From contig NZ_CP022957.1 in assembly GCF_002269385.1 (NCBI RefSeq), forward strand, positions 739,001 through 803,000: a DNA stretch of 64,000 nucleotides. Reading direction: 5' to 3'. Source of the stretch: Maribacter cobaltidurans (GTDB lineage Bacteria; Bacteroidota; Bacteroidia; Flavobacteriales; Flavobacteriaceae). Numbering within the stretch: the stretch's first letter is position 1; every line of letters begins with the position of its first letter. The position numbers were made by a program, and so were the translations under genes. Below are positions 8,656 to 18,916 of the stretch, piece by piece. Under the pieces are notes generated by a model. The model had not been told where the DNA came from. It made no database searches and was given only the letters and a program-made list of their open reading frames with translations.

Positions 8656-10107
8656 ATGCCACAGATACTCCAACCAGCTATCCGCACATTCCTAAAAATC
8701 ACACCCTTTAAGCAACCCAGCAATAAAGGAAAAACCATTGCATATTTTCTATTTTCCTTACTTATTTTTTTAGGCTGTTCTCCGAAGTATACCAACGTCT
8801 CCCTTCCTATTGAAAATGTCCAAGAATTTTCACCTGCCGGCAACATGGCCTTAGAGGAAAAATGGTGGACTGCCTTTGAAGATGAACAATTGAACATATT
8901 AATTGATAGTGCCCTCCGTTCCAATATGAATCTTGCGGCCGTATGGGAACAGTTTATGGCATCCAAAGCCGTAGTGCGTAGACAGGCCTCCAATAAATGG
9001 CCACAGATAGACGCTTCGGCACAGACAGCACGTAATTTCCCGGAACCGGATTTTGTAGGTGGTGAAAACACCCAGTTAGGACTTTCTACTTCCTACGAGG
9101 TGGATTTATGGGGTAGGATCCGTACCGCCGTGCAGGCCGAAAAACTTCGGGCGGAGGCCACATTATTTGATTACAGAACGGCGGCCATTACCTTGTCCGC
9201 CCAAATTGCTTCCACATGGTATCAATTGGTGGCCGCAAAAAAGCAATTGCAGATTACGGAAGAGCAGATAGCCGTAAATGAGGATATCATCAAATTGATA
9301 CGCTCCAGATTTGTAGGGGGTCAAATTAGGGCCGTGGATATCTTACGGCAAGCACAATTATTGGAAAGCACTAAGGAACAACGGATAATTTTCAGAACCA
9401 ATGTGAAACTTTTAGAAAATCAACTCGCCGTACTTCTAGGCAGGCAGCCGCAAGAAGGCCTTCAATTGGAGTCCAAACCCCTGCCTACGCTCAACCAACT
9501 GCCCAAAACGGGACTACCCTTGGAGTTGGTAAGAAGAAGACCGGACATACAACGTTCCTATGCACTGTTATTGGCGGCGGATCGGGATATGGCCTCATCG
9601 GTAAAAAATAAATATCCAAGACTCTCCCTGAGTGCCAGAGGTCAGCTACGTTCCAATAATTTTGACAACCTTTTTAAGAATTGGGCCTACTCCATCGCCG
9701 GTAATTTGTTGGCCCCATTATTTTATGGAGGACGGTTAAGTGCCGAGGTAGACAGAACCGAAGCCATTAAACGCCAACGACTTTATGAATACGGTCAGGC
9801 CACCCTTATAGCTTTCCAAGAAGTGGAAAACGGGGTTACGAGAGACATCATGCAAAAAGAGCGTTTGGAAAATATTGAAAGGCAGCTGGAATTAGCCGAA
9901 AAAAGTAACAAACAATTGCGCGTGGAGTTTCTAAATGGTTTCAGTCCATACTTGGACGTGCTCCTTGGTTTGAATTCTGAACAACAGCTAAGAAGGGATT
10001 ATTTGGACGCACAATTACAACAAATTCAGATTCGGATAGATTTATACCGTGCCTTGGCGGGCGGTTTTGAAACGTATCGGGAAATTGACATGGAAAAAAC
10101 TAGATAA
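8656..10107 (+). CDS. RND efflux outer membrane lipoprotein (TolC/NodT family)
   Basis: Outer membrane channel of a tripartite efflux system, 483 aa, usual length. It has a lipoprotein signal peptide with lipobox LIFLGC ending near residue 41. Two internal repeats of the outer membrane efflux domain follow: WWTAFEDEQLNILIDSAL and TSYEVDLWGRI in the first half, and the conserved LVRRRPDIQ plus a long coiled-coil region (FQEVENGVTRDI..) in the second. It is the first gene of a three-gene operon; the adaptor starts 2 bp after its stop. The N-region before the hydrophobic stretch is unusually long (about 25 residues), so the true start could be slightly later. Confidence 0.9.
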   Translation: MPQILQPAIRTFLKITPFKQPSNKGKTIAYFLFSLLIFLGCSPKYTNVSLPIENVQEFSPAGNMALEEKWWTAFEDEQLNILIDSALRSNMNLAAVWEQFMASKAVVRRQASNKWPQIDASAQTARNFPEPDFVGGENTQLGLSTSYEVDLWGRIRTAVQAEKLRAEATLFDYRTAAITLSAQIASTWYQLVAAKKQLQITEEQIAVNEDIIKLIRSRFVGGQIRAVDILRQAQLLESTKEQRIIFRTNVKLLENQLAVLLGRQPQEGLQLESKPLPTLNQLPKTGLPLELVRRRPDIQRSYALLLAADRDMASSVKNKYPRLSLSARGQLRSNNFDNLFKNWAYSIAGNLLAPLFYGGRLSAEVDRTEAIKRQRLYEYGQATLIAFQEVENGVTRDIMQKERLENIERQLELAEKSNKQLRVEFLNGFSPYLDVLLGLNSEQQLRRDYLDAQLQQIQIRIDLYRALAGGFETYREIDMEKTR

Positions 10108-10109
10108 AT

Positions 10110-11315
10110 ATGACCAATAAAAAAATACTGTGGATTTGCTTGGGAATTTTAGTGGCCGGTGTAGCCGTGACCATCCTCATTTTTTCCACCGAACCTGAGG
10201 CCAAAACGGAAGGTGCCACTGTAGAAACTGCCATGTTGGTGGATGTAACGGAAGTGGAACAGGGCACCTTTGAACCGGTAATCGTGGCCACAGGCACCGT
10301 ACAACCTGTAGAGGATGTACAATTGAGTTCCTTGGTATCCGGTCAAATCATTAGAAGGGACCAAGCATTTACTCCTGGGGGATATGTAAAAAAGAATCAG
10401 GTTTTGCTTCAGATAGATCCATCGGATTATGAAAATACCCTGGCACTCCGTAAAAGTGAATTGTTACAGTCCCAAACTACGCTCGATACCGAAATGGGCC
10501 GGCAACAAATCGCTTCCCAAGACCTTCAGCTTATCGTGGACGATTCCTTGTTTGGCAGCAATCCTTTATCGGACGAAGAACGACAGCTCGTACTTAGAAA
10601 ACCACAATTAAACGCGGTAAAAGCTACAATTGAAGCTGCCAAGGCTTCGGTAAAACAGGCCCAACTCAATCTCGAAAGAACAACGATAAGGGCGCCTTTT
10701 GACGCACATATTCTTACCCAAAATGTTTCCAAGGGATCACAGGTTTCGCAGGGCGATAACTTGGGCAGAATCGTAGGAACGGATTATTACTGGGTCGTCG
10801 CCACGGTTCCCGTATCCAAACTGCAATGGTTGAAATTCCCAAAAAACAGTTCCGACCAAGGATCTACAGTACGAATAGAAAATCCCACTACCTGGCCTAA
10901 GGGAACCTATAGGGAAGGTTTTTTAGACCGCCAAATTGGTGCACTGGACGGGCAGACCAGATTGGCCCGTGTATTGGTACGTGTGGAGGATCCGCTAGGT
11001 CAAAAAACAAGTTCTGAAACTAAACCTATGTTGATCATAGGTTCCTTTGTGGATGTTTTCATCAACGCCAACCCTGTTAAAAATGTAGTACGGATAGATA
11101 AAGGTCTAGTTCGCAGTAGTGAGACCGTTTGGGTGATGAAGGATGACAAGTTGGAAATTCGAGAAGTGGATATCGCCCTGACGGATGACCAATATGCCTA
11201 TATATCAAACGGATTACAAACTGGCGACAAAGTGGTCACAACAGATTTGAGCACGGTAAGTAACGGTATTGGCTTACGTACCGAAGGAACAAAAACGGAG
11301 AATACATCAGAATAA
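10110..11315 (+). CDS. RND efflux periplasmic adaptor subunit (HlyD/MFP family)
   Basis: Membrane fusion protein of 401 aa that bridges the inner membrane pump and the outer membrane channel. An N-terminal membrane anchor (ILWICLGILVAGVAVTILIF) is followed by the first lipoyl half with VQPVEDVQLSSLVSGQI and VLLQIDPSDYENTLA, a coiled-coil hairpin, and the second half with LERTTIRAPFDAHI and GSQVSQGDNLGRIV, then beta-barrel and membrane-proximal domains. It lies between the outer membrane and pump genes with gaps of 2 and 6 bp. The substrate class cannot be assigned. Confidence 0.92.
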   Translation: MTNKKILWICLGILVAGVAVTILIFSTEPEAKTEGATVETAMLVDVTEVEQGTFEPVIVATGTVQPVEDVQLSSLVSGQIIRRDQAFTPGGYVKKNQVLLQIDPSDYENTLALRKSELLQSQTTLDTEMGRQQIASQDLQLIVDDSLFGSNPLSDEERQLVLRKPQLNAVKATIEAAKASVKQAQLNLERTTIRAPFDAHILTQNVSKGSQVSQGDNLGRIVGTDYYWVVATVPVSKLQWLKFPKNSSDQGSTVRIENPTTWPKGTYREGFLDRQIGALDGQTRLARVLVRVEDPLGQKTSSETKPMLIIGSFVDVFINANPVKNVVRIDKGLVRSSETVWVMKDDKLEIREVDIALTDDQYAYISNGLQTGDKVVTTDLSTVSNGIGLRTEGTKTENTSE

Positions 11316-11321
11316 AAATCC

Positions 11322-14300
11322 ATGGAAGAAAAAGAAAAGGCCCAAAAAAATAGCCCAAGAAAGGAAGGTGCCATCGCCTATATGGCCCGAAATTCCATTG
11401 CTACAAATTTATTGATGTTATTGTTGTTGTGTGGTGGAATCTTTACGATGTACACCATTCAAAAGGAAGTTTTCCCGGAATTCCAATTGGATTTCGTAGA
11501 GGTATCCGTTGCCTACCCGGGCGCGTCCCCGGCAGAGGTAGAACAGGGAATTTTGCAACCTGTGGAAGAAGCTGTTCGAGGCGTCAATGGGATAAAGGAA
11601 ATTGTGTCCGAAGCACGTGAGGGATCGGGACAAGTTACCATTGAATTGGTGGCAGGCACCGAAAGAATGAGGGCCTTTCAGGATATTGACCAGGCCATCA
11701 ACAGAATACGGACCTTCCCCGATGACATTGAGGAACCCGAAGTAGCCCTCCAAAACCGCCAGAGGGATGTAATTCAAATTGGGCTGTTCGGAAATGCGGA
11801 TATCTGGACGCTAAGACAGCTTGCGGAACGATTACGGACCATTTTACTGAACAATCCAGAAATTACCCAGGTGGAACTAGGTAACGTTCCAGAATATGAA
11901 ACCCGGATAGAAGTACCGCGTAAAAACCTGCAAAAGTATAATCTTACCTTGGGCCAAATCGCGGATATCATCAGACAAAGCAGTAGCGATGTTCCCGCTG
12001 GAGCGGTACAAACACAAAGTGGGGAAATTCTACTGCGTATGCAGGAAAGGAAACAATGGGCCGAAGAGTTCGGCAACATTACTATCGTTTCTTCCAGTGA
12101 TGGTGCCAAGTTACTTCTTAGGGACATCGCGACGATTACGGACGGTTTTGAGGAAATCGGTTTTCATGGTCAGTTCAACCAAGAAAATTACGTGGAACTT
12201 CGAATCTTTAGAATTGGTGATCAATCCCCATTGAAAATTGCAGAGGAAGTACAAGGTATCTTGGATGATTTCCAATTACCACCCGGCATAAAATATAGAA
12301 CGGATAGCAACAGGGCGGCGGATTATGAAGAGCGACTTTCCCTATTGACCGAGAATGGGGTGCTTGCCATCTTGATCGTATTGGTCATATTAACCCTATT
12401 TTTGGAATACAGACTGGCATTCTGGGTCATGATGGGCATGACGGTCTCCTTTATCGGGGGAATGATCTTACTGCCATTGATAGGAATCAGCGTAAATATG
12501 ATATCTATGTTCGGATTTTTGGTAGTTCTAGGTATTGTGGTGGATGATGCCATTGTGGTTGGTGAAAACGTGTACGAGTACAGGCAAAAGGGTCTTAGCC
12601 CCATTAAAGCTGCCATTGAAGGTACCAAGGATGTCTCGTTACCGGTTACGTTTAGTATTGTAACCACCATTATTGCTTTTGTACCCCTGCTTTTTATGCC
12701 CGGGGAAACCGGCAAATTTTGGCAGCCCTTACCAGCTGTGGTCATCGTAATACTTTCTGTATCCTTGATAGAGGCACTATTTATACTTCCCTCCCACTTG
12801 GCTCACTTAAAAAAGGAAAAGAACAAAAATAAATGGGTCCGAAAATTGGAAGGTTGGCAAGGGGCTTTTGCCAAAGGCTTTGATAACTTCATCGAAAAAA
12901 GATACAGGCCTATTCTGGACAAATGCCTTCAATACAGATATATCACACTTTGTGCGGCCGTTACGTTATTATTGATCGTTGGCGGATATGGTTATAGTGG
13001 CCACATGGGCATGATAATGATGCCAGAAGTTGCCGCTGATGAAATTGAATGCGGGGTGAGGCTTCCCGTAGGAACGACACCGGACCAGGCCGCAAAAGTT
13101 GCGAATGAAATTTCCGATGCCACACAACGTATGTTCGAAGAACATAATCTTTACGAAGTTGCGGAAGGTATAAAAACCAACGTAAGGGGACAAAACTTTA
13201 TTGATGTAGAAATCGTCATGTTGCCGCCGGACCAACGTGATATCACCGCAGGGGAAATGATTGCCCTTTGGCGTGATAATATAGGGGACATTCAAGGCGT
13301 AGACCAAATTACGTTTGAGGCGGAGCGTGGGCCCGGAGGCGCCAGACAGGCAATAAGTGTGGATTTGAGCCATTCGGACATCGATGTGTTAGAGCGTGCG
13401 AGTGCTTCTTTCGTGGAGCGAATGAAGGCCTTTTCCAATACACGCGATGTTACCGATAATTACAATAAGGGGAAATTACAATATGATTTTAAACTTCTAC
13501 CGCAAGGAAGAAACCTCGGCCTAACTTCAGATGAAATTGGTCGGCAAGTTCGCGACGGCTTCTTTGGGGCATTGGCCATGCGCCAACTAAGGGGCATGAA
13601 CGAGATAGAGGTTCGGGTAAAACTACCGCTAGAAGAGCGCAAGGACATTAAAAATCTGCAAGACTTTCTTATTCGCACTTCGGACGGGATTGAAGTTCCC
13701 TTAATGGATGTGGTGGAAGTTGAGCAGCGCGAGGCATTTACGAGTATAAACAGAAGGGATGGTAGAAGGGTCGTCAATGTAGGGATGGACGTGGAGCCTG
13801 CCAATTCCGTTAGTAGGGTGTTGGCCTCCATGCAAGAAGAGGTCCTGCCCCAACTCAGAAGTGATTTCCCGGGCACCACCTGGACCTTTGAAGGTAGCCA
13901 GGCAGATATGCGGGAAAGTACCAATACGTTAAAGGCCGGATTTTCCATTGCCATGTTATTGATATACGCACTCTTGGCCATAGCTTTTAGTAGTTACACC
14001 CAACCATTGATCGTGATGACGGCCATTCCGTTCGGAATCGTGGGTGCTGTTATAGGTCATATTTTATTAGGGTACGACCTCTCCTTGGTCAGTCTCATGG
14101 GGGTTATAGCCCTTTCAGGTGTAGTTGTAAACGATTCCCTTATTATGATAGACTATGCAAATAAACGCCGATTGGCAGGAGACTCCATATATGAATCCAT
14201 TCATGAAGCCGGACTTCGCAGGTTCAGGCCCATTATCCTAACAACGATGACCACGTTTGGCGGATTGGCACCAATAATTCTTGAGACTTCCAGTCAGGCA

Positions 14301-14462
14301 TTTTATTTAATACCCATGGCCATTTCGTTAGGTTTCGGAATCATTTTTGCCACCACGATCATCCTAGTGATCGTACCTTGTCTTTATTTGGTTCTGGAAG
14401 ACATAAAACTTATGCGTAAAAAAGGTAGTACGGTGAAACGGGTCGATGTTCTTGAGGCGTAG
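11322..14462 (+). CDS. RND efflux pump, AcrB-like inner membrane transporter
   Basis: Proton-driven efflux pump of 1046 aa, full length for the HAE/RND family. Two homologous halves are visible, each with one membrane helix, a large periplasmic loop, and a bundle of helices. The first half has [39 protein letters not shown], and the TM4 motif [17 protein letters not shown] with the proton-relay Asp pair. The second half has [24 protein letters not shown] and [19 protein letters not shown]. It is the last gene of the efflux operon. The sequence [17 protein letters not shown] at the N-terminus is common in Bacteroidota and Gammaproteobacteria pumps of unknown substrate. Confidence 0.94.
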   Translation: MEEKEKAQKNSPRKEGAIAYMARNSIATNLLMLLLLCGGIFTMYTIQKEVFPEFQLDFVEVSVAYPGASPAEVEQGILQPVEEAVRGVNGIKEIVSEAREGSGQVTIELVAGTERMRAFQDIDQAINRIRTFPDDIEEPEVALQNRQRDVIQIGLFGNADIWTLRQLAERLRTILLNNPEITQVELGNVPEYETRIEVPRKNLQKYNLTLGQIADIIRQSSSDVPAGAVQTQSGEILLRMQERKQWAEEFGNITIVSSSDGAKLLLRDIATITDGFEEIGFHGQFNQENYVELRIFRIGDQSPLKIAEEVQGILDDFQLPPGIKYRTDSNRAADYEERLSLLTENGVLAILIVLVILTLFLEYRLAFWVMMGMTVSFIGGMILLPLIGISVNMISMFGFLVVLGIVVDDAIVVGENVYEYRQKGLSPIKAAIEGTKDVSLPVTFSIVTTIIAFVPLLFMPGETGKFWQPLPAVVIVILSVSLIEALFILPSHLAHLKKEKNKNKWVRKLEGWQGAFAKGFDNFIEKRYRPILDKCLQYRYITLCAAVTLLLIVGGYGYSGHMGMIMMPEVAADEIECGVRLPVGTTPDQAAKVANEISDATQRMFEEHNLYEVAEGIKTNVRGQNFIDVEIVMLPPDQRDITAGEMIALWRDNIGDIQGVDQITFEAERGPGGARQAISVDLSHSDIDVLERASASFVERMKAFSNTRDVTDNYNKGKLQYDFKLLPQGRNLGLTSDEIGRQVRDGFFGALAMRQLRGMNEIEVRVKLPLEERKDIKNLQDFLIRTSDGIEVPLMDVVEVEQREAFTSINRRDGRRVVNVGMDVEPANSVSRVLASMQEEVLPQLRSDFPGTTWTFEGSQADMRESTNTLKAGFSIAMLLIYALLAIAFSSYTQPLIVMTAIPFGIVGAVIGHILLGYDLSLVSLMGVIALSGVVVNDSLIMIDYANKRRLAGDSIYESIHEAGLRRFRPIILTTMTTFGGLAPIILETSSQAFYLIPMAISLGFGIIFATTIILVIVPCLYLVLEDIKLMRKKGSTVKRVDVLEA

Positions 14463-14565
14463 CTAAGGCTCTCCTCTCTAAACGTTAAGCGTCATAAAAA
14501 TTGCTTTTTGAATTACTAAAATTCAGCAAGTTCCAATACATTGAATCAAAACAAAAGAAGACACC

Positions 14566-14958
14566 ATGGACAAGGAAGAATTATTAGGTAAGGAATTAAG
14601 CAATCTCTATGCTATTTCAAAACAAGTAAACCATTATTTCAACGATAGTGATATCAGTTTTTTGAGCGAACGAAGAAAGGTGATTCTGGAGGATTACCTA
14701 AAAATAAGTTGTAAGAATGAAGTGGAAATAGCCGAAACACTTCGGCATATCAATGTAAACCCTGGCAACACCACGGATTCCATCGTAAACGAAATAACGG
14801 AAAACCTACAGGAGATAATCTCTCATAACGGGTTTAAAAAAGATTCAAAGCAACTAAGTTACATGATGTCATTGAATCGTTTGATCAGTTATCACGTTGC
14901 GAACATTGAAAACATAGGCTTTTTGCTCAATGAGGTGGAGCTAAAAAATGCCTCTTAA
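14566..14958 (+). CDS. Hypothetical helical protein, possibly ferritin-like
   Basis: Acidic, helix-rich protein of 130 aa without signal peptide or membrane segment. It starts 103 bp after the efflux pump and may have its own promoter. The pattern of four long amphipathic helices, with ELSNLYAISKQVNHYF near the N-terminus and LRHINVNPGNTTDSIVNEI in the middle, faintly resembles DUF892/YciE-type ferritin-like proteins, but the metal-binding Glu and His residues are not convincingly in place. I would keep it as hypothetical. Confidence 0.6.
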   Translation: MDKEELLGKELSNLYAISKQVNHYFNDSDISFLSERRKVILEDYLKISCKNEVEIAETLRHINVNPGNTTDSIVNEITENLQEIISHNGFKKDSKQLSYMMSLNRLISYHVANIENIGFLLNEVELKNAS

Positions 14959-15275
14959 ATCTTGATTGAATTAAACAACTCCTTTTACAAGTAAGCCAAA
15001 ATATTTTCTCAGATCGAAATGTCAATGGGAAGCAATTTTGGCTTGGGCATTTCCCTTTACTTTAATAACTTTTCTAAAATGATTGGTACGCCTCGTACCC
15101 TTGAAATTTTGGTTTTAGAGAATATTTAGAACACCTTCCTTCTGTGTCTCAATATTTTGAAGAATCAGATTCTATCCTGCAATTTTTAGCGAAGGATGGT
15201 CTACCGAAATTTAGTCCGCGACACGAGGTCCGCAATTTGAGTTATATAAACCATCCGCCTTGCCATTCTTTATAT
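14959..15275. other. Gene-free interval with two short inverted repeats
   Basis: The 317 bp lie between convergent genes. I see no convincing coding sequence; an 80-codon frame at 15144-15386 runs into the downstream gene on the other strand and resembles nothing. Two structures are visible: AAGCCAAAAT (14993-15002) with its exact complement ATTTTGGCTT (15035-15044), and the tight hairpin GGTACG-CCT-CGTACC (15085-15099). Neither has a T tract that would make it a clear terminator. Confidence 0.5.
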
Positions 15276-16634
15276 TCAAAAAGTATCCTTTATCCAATTA
15301 TAAGGTTTTCTTTTTACCCAATTTCCCCGTGTAAAATCAGGGAAATCCTGGGGCTCCCCATTATTGGCTATGGACTGTTCGGATAACGGGGTAATAGCAC
15401 TCCATGCCGCCGCGTCATAGGCATTCATAGGTGGAGCTATGTTTTCTTTGGCAGATTCAACAAAAGAATTGATAACAAAAAAGTCCATTCCACCATGTCC
15501 AGCACCAGTGGCATACTCTCCATATTTTTGCCATAAAGGATGGTCATATTTTTTTAACCACTCATCTGCAGAATCCCAACGATGCGGTTCGGAATGACCT
15601 TCTATATATATTCTGTTACCATCCACTTCCCATAGTCCATTGGCACCTTGTACCCGAAATCCCAAGGAATAGGGTCTTGGAAGGTTGCAGTCATGCGTCA
15701 CGATAATGGTTTCTCCATTAGACGTATCTATAGTGGACGTAATTACGTCTCCCTGTTTCCATTTTAGTTTGGCATTGGGATGATCTTCCCCACCCTTATC
15801 CACAATGTAGTTATGTAATCCTATTCCCTTTGTGGCATGTGAAGTTAAGGATACAAACCTATTACCCCTATTAATGTCGCACATCACCGCAATAGGGCCC
15901 ACACCATGGGTGGGATACACATCGGCATTTCTCAAAAGGGAATGCTGGGTACGCCATTTCGCCTCAGAAATACCCTTCTCGCCAAATTCTACACCTTCAC
16001 CGTAGGGTTCTTTTCCATCGTTAAATTTCACACCTCTTAAATCGTGTTGATAACCACATCTAAAGTGTACCAATTCCCCAAAGACATTTTGCCGGACCAT
16101 ATTTAAAACCGCCAAGATATCCCTGCGATAGTTTACATTTTCCAGAATCATCATATGGGTTCCGGTCCGTTCATGGGTATTCACCAAATCCCAACACTCC
16201 TCCATAGTATTTGCCGCGGATACTTCCAAACCGGCATATTTACCCGCCTCCATGGCATCCTTTGCCATACGGGTATGCCACAACCATGGGGTAGCAATAA
16301 TTACGGCATCCACCTCTTTAAGTTCCAAAAGGTTTCTATAGTCCAAATCGTCCTTTCCAAAAACTTGGGGCTTGGAATCCCCTTTTTCAGAAATCATATC
16401 CAAAGCAATTTTTATTCGGGCTTGATCGATATCACAAATTGCGGTCACTGATACATCATCTCGTTGCAATACGTTCCTAAGATGGTTGGTACCCCTAAGG
16501 CCTACCCCTATCATCCCAACCCGTAGCTTTTGGGTGGAAAAATTCATTCCCATGGAGAATTGAGGCCAAATGGCTGCTCCAGAGGCCGCTAAAGTGGTGG
16601 ATTTAATAAAGTGTCTTCTAGATTTTGATTTCAT
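15276..16634 (-). CDS. Gfo/Idh/MocA oxidoreductase, GH109-like, Tat-exported
   Basis: NAD-dependent protein of 452 aa. The N-terminus has a twin-arginine signal (KSRRHFIKSTTLAASGAA), so it should be exported folded with its cofactor. The Rossmann motif is GMIGVGLRGTNHL. The core sequence TPWLWHTRMAKDAMEAGKY, followed by EVSAANTMEECWDLV and ENVNYRRDILAVLNMVRQ, is characteristic of glycoside hydrolase family 109, which cleaves alpha-N-acetylgalactosaminides by an NAD-dependent mechanism. Substrate is not proven. It lies 15 bp downstream of the GHMP kinase gene, so the two look like an amino-sugar or galactoside operon. Confidence 0.85.
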   Translation of the reverse strand: MKSKSRRHFIKSTTLAASGAAIWPQFSMGMNFSTQKLRVGMIGVGLRGTNHLRNVLQRDDVSVTAICDIDQARIKIALDMISEKGDSKPQVFGKDDLDYRNLLELKEVDAVIIATPWLWHTRMAKDAMEAGKYAGLEVSAANTMEECWDLVNTHERTGTHMMILENVNYRRDILAVLNMVRQNVFGELVHFRCGYQHDLRGVKFNDGKEPYGEGVEFGEKGISEAKWRTQHSLLRNADVYPTHGVGPIAVMCDINRGNRFVSLTSHATKGIGLHNYIVDKGGEDHPNAKLKWKQGDVITSTIDTSNGETIIVTHDCNLPRPYSLGFRVQGANGLWEVDGNRIYIEGHSEPHRWDSADEWLKKYDHPLWQKYGEYATGAGHGGMDFFVINSFVESAKENIAPPMNAYDAAAWSAITPLSEQSIANNGEPQDFPDFTRGNWVKRKPYNWIKDTF

Positions 16635-16649
16635 TTGGATGAGGTTTTT

Positions 16650-17749
16650 TTAATTAGAATCGGCCATGATTTGGGACCTTAGTCCGGCATCGACCTGAAT
16701 AGGATATGCTTCCTTTGCCCCAACGGACAAAAGAGCTTCTACAATATTATTTTCAGTTCCAGGTTCCGTAAGAACAACAATACTGCCTCCCCCACCGGAA
16801 CCTACAATTTTTGCCCCATAGGCACCTTGCTGCATTACCGTATCTATCATAGCATCAATTTTAGGAACCGTAATTTTTAGCTTGTCCCTTAATATGGTGT
16901 GATGGACAGTCATCAACCTACCAATTTCTTCTAAATTTAAAACGGTTTTTTGAAATTCCACCAAAGCCAATTGGGTAATTTCATGATTTTCAATGGCGGC
17001 CGTAAAATAGGGTATTAACTCAGTTGGCAAAAAAGGTTTATATTTTTCGACTTCAGATACAGTTGCCTTAGCAATATCAAAATCCTTAAACCTTTTTGAA
17101 ATAATACTTATGGCTTCTTCGGCATTGCCCTTCACCCTTCCCAATAGCCCCACGGTTTCTTTGGGAACACCGGAAACCCCGGTAACCATTCCGTCCAATT
17201 TCGTAGTTAAAGCATCGCATTTGAAAGGTGCTTTGGTATCTATTTTGACCACACCTCCCACTGCGATACTAAAATGGTCCATCATTCCACCCGGTTCCTT
17301 ATGTTCAAGTATCTCGGCCTTGTAACCTAACTCCGCCAGAAACTCTGGGGTAACATTACTTTTTACGCCAAAAGCCTCTACCAAAAAAAGATCCAGGCCA
17401 AAAGAACTGCCGAAGAACTGGAGTTCCCTGAATTGATCGGAATATTACCTGAAATAGTAACATCGTACCCCTTATAGGGAAGGCATCCTTCTCTTTTTAA
17501 GACCCGTAGGGCAGAACCAAAATAATCCCTGGCCTCTAATCTTGCAAAGTCTTCAGAAATATGAATATCCCTAAACGTGTTGATATCGTTCATCTTAATT
17601 CTGAACACTTCCTCATCATTGGGAATTGCCGTTAAACGAATGCATCTATCTATGGCACAGGCAATAACCGGTAGACCCAAGTAATCCTGATGATCTCCAA
17701 ACAAACAAGTTCTGCCCGGAGCAATTATTTTTATTTCCTTATTTACCAA
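16650..17749 (-). pseudogene. GHMP kinase (galactokinase-like), interrupted by a -1 frameshift
   Basis: Sugar kinase of the galactokinase/homoserine/mevalonate kinase superfamily in two frames. The N-terminal 123 residues (17378-17749) hold motif 1 (APGRTCLFGDHQDYLG) and the phosphate-binding motif 2 (PINSGNSSSSAVLL), then run into TAG. The C-terminal part (16650-17384) continues from EAFGVKSNVTPEF and holds motif 3 (AKIVGSGGGGSIVVL). Joined, they give about 365 residues, normal for the family. The break is at a run of seven A on the plus strand (17382-17388); eight would restore a single frame. All three motifs are intact, which suggests a recent lesion, a sequence error, or frameshifting. 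It precedes the GH109-like gene. Confidence 0.8.
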
Positions 17750-17841
17750 TAATCAAATCTTTAGAACCTAAATACTATATTGAAAAACTCTTCACACTAA
17801 CCTATAGGCGTTTCCTTTCACATTTCAATGATACAAAAATT

Positions 17842-17853
17842 GTGTTCGAACAC
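17842..17853. promoter_or_regulatory. Perfect palindrome upstream of the GHMP kinase
   Basis: GTGTTCGAACAC is a 12-bp perfect palindrome 93 bp upstream of the GHMP kinase start, in the promoter region of the kinase/GH109 pair. Such a site suits a dimeric repressor of a sugar catabolic operon. No regulator gene is adjacent. Confidence 0.35.
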
Positions 17854-18009
17854 GAATATATTATCCTAGGAATAAATGGGTTGTTTTAAAAATAGAATAC
17901 CTAAAAATAATTCTTACTAGTTTTAAATCAGTTAGTTGTGGTTTGTCCTTAAATACCTGTTGTTAAAAACCTGTTGATTAAAACTAGGTCTGTGATATTA
18001 ATATTTAAT

Positions 18010-18017
18010 TATATTTG
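18010..18017 (+). promoter_or_regulatory. Candidate -7 element for the 76-aa gene
   Basis: TATATTTG matches the Bacteroidota -7 consensus TAnnTTTG exactly and lies 20 bp before the ATG at 18038. No TTG is found at the usual upstream spacing. Confidence 0.4.
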
Positions 18018-18037
18018 ATAACCGACCGTCTATACCG

Positions 18038-18268
18038 ATGATTAAGAACATTAAAACCATGTTCAGTAACATGAACGACACCACTCGCGAAGCAGCGCTG
18101 GCTTGTCTTTGCAATGAGTTTAAGCTGGACGACAAAAGGTTTATCAAAAAAAATTGGATGATAGGTGGTAGAATTCCCGAAGAATATCAGGAAAGAACTG
18201 TGGTAATATTTCAAAATCTACTTAGGGAACAAGCCAATAAATTGAGAGAGATTCAAGTGAATCTTTAA
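18038..18268 (+). CDS. Hypothetical protein, 76 aa
   Basis: Small, charged, cytoplasmic-looking protein. It has an N-terminal helix (IKTMFSNMNDTTREAALACL), then FKLDDKRFIKKNWMIGGRIPEEYQE and a C-terminal helix (TVVIFQNLLREQANKLREIQ). I do not recognise the family. The phrase WMIGGRIPEEYQER suggests a short loop that could bind nucleic acid or a partner, but this is only a guess. A match to the -7 promoter element sits 20 bp upstream, so it is probably monocistronic. Confidence 0.6.
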   Translation: MIKNIKTMFSNMNDTTREAALACLCNEFKLDDKRFIKKNWMIGGRIPEEYQERTVVIFQNLLREQANKLREIQVNL

Positions 18269-18634
18269 TTACGTTTTCCTCAACAATCAAGAACCCTTCT
18301 AAAACCTATCCGTTAATTTTTAAAAAAGTAAACAGTTACTAAATTAACTTGAACCACCAACTCAAAAATTGTCCTGAGCAGTTGTACTCGGACAAGAGCA
18401 TTAAGTAGAAAAATACAACACACAAATAAAAGTACAGAATATCAGACCCGATCTTAACCACCTTTAGAAACTTTCCCGAAAAAAAGGTACCTATAAAAGT
18501 TATTAACAATCATTATTAATAACTTTATGTGTGCATTTCATCGAAAAAATTGCTCTTTTAATCGTTAAAATAAATTCAAAATCTATTTTTGGCCGACCCA
18601 ATTAACCAAAGATTCATTTTTAGTGTTCATTTAA
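18269..18634. other. Gene-free interval before the first small lipoprotein
   Basis: The 366 bp hold no coding sequence I can support. GTTATTAA (18499-18506) and TTAATAAC (18516-18523) form an 8-bp inverted repeat with a 9-nt spacer about 60 bp before the promoter element, which could be an operator. The remainder is AT-rich leader sequence. Confidence 0.5.
18584..18591 (+). promoter_or_regulatory. Candidate -7 element for the small lipoprotein
   Basis: TATTTTTG matches TAnnTTTG and lies 43 bp before the ATG at 18635. No well-spaced -33 TTG is present. Confidence 0.4.
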
Positions 18635-18826
18635 ATGAAAATAAGCCTTTTCAAGTTCCCTAGTCTAGCTTTACTTGCTTTTTTTCTTCTTGTAATTTCA
18701 ACTTCTTGCAACAAGGAAACCGATCTGGTCTCTGAATTTGTCATTAATGACAATACTACCAATGTTATAGAACAAGATAACAGCGGTCGACTAGCTGATA
18801 TTGAGGAGTCTCAAATTCCAAATTAA
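18635..18826 (+). CDS. Small lipoprotein with C-terminal IPN motif
   Basis: Protein of 63 aa. The N-terminus is a type II signal peptide (FPSLALLAFFLLVISTSC) with lipid-attached Cys25, leaving a mature peptide of only 39 residues that is acidic and without predicted fold. It ends in ADIEESQIPN. A second tiny lipoprotein at 42862-43008 ends in TGIEARKIPN, so both share IE-x2-[QK]-IPN at the extreme C-terminus and little else beyond acidity. Function is unknown. The gene stands alone, 90 bp before the YdeP-type oxidoreductase. Confidence 0.65.
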   Translation: MKISLFKFPSLALLAFFLLVISTSCNKETDLVSEFVINDNTTNVIEQDNSGRLADIEESQIPN

Positions 18827-18916
18827 TTCCAAAACCCCATGTATAGGTCTACCAATAATCATTTGACGACCTTCATTTTCCATTCTTTGTAATACCTTAG
18901 TGGGAAACATTTATTT

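Noticed and set aside
13460..13981. 173-codon minus-strand frame inside the RND pump
   Set aside because: It lies antisense within a fully conserved transporter and is a shadow of its codon use.
15144..15386. 80-codon plus-strand frame in the gap before the GH109-like gene
   Set aside because: It runs 110 bp into the antisense strand of a well-supported gene and shows no domain, signal peptide or codon pattern of its own.
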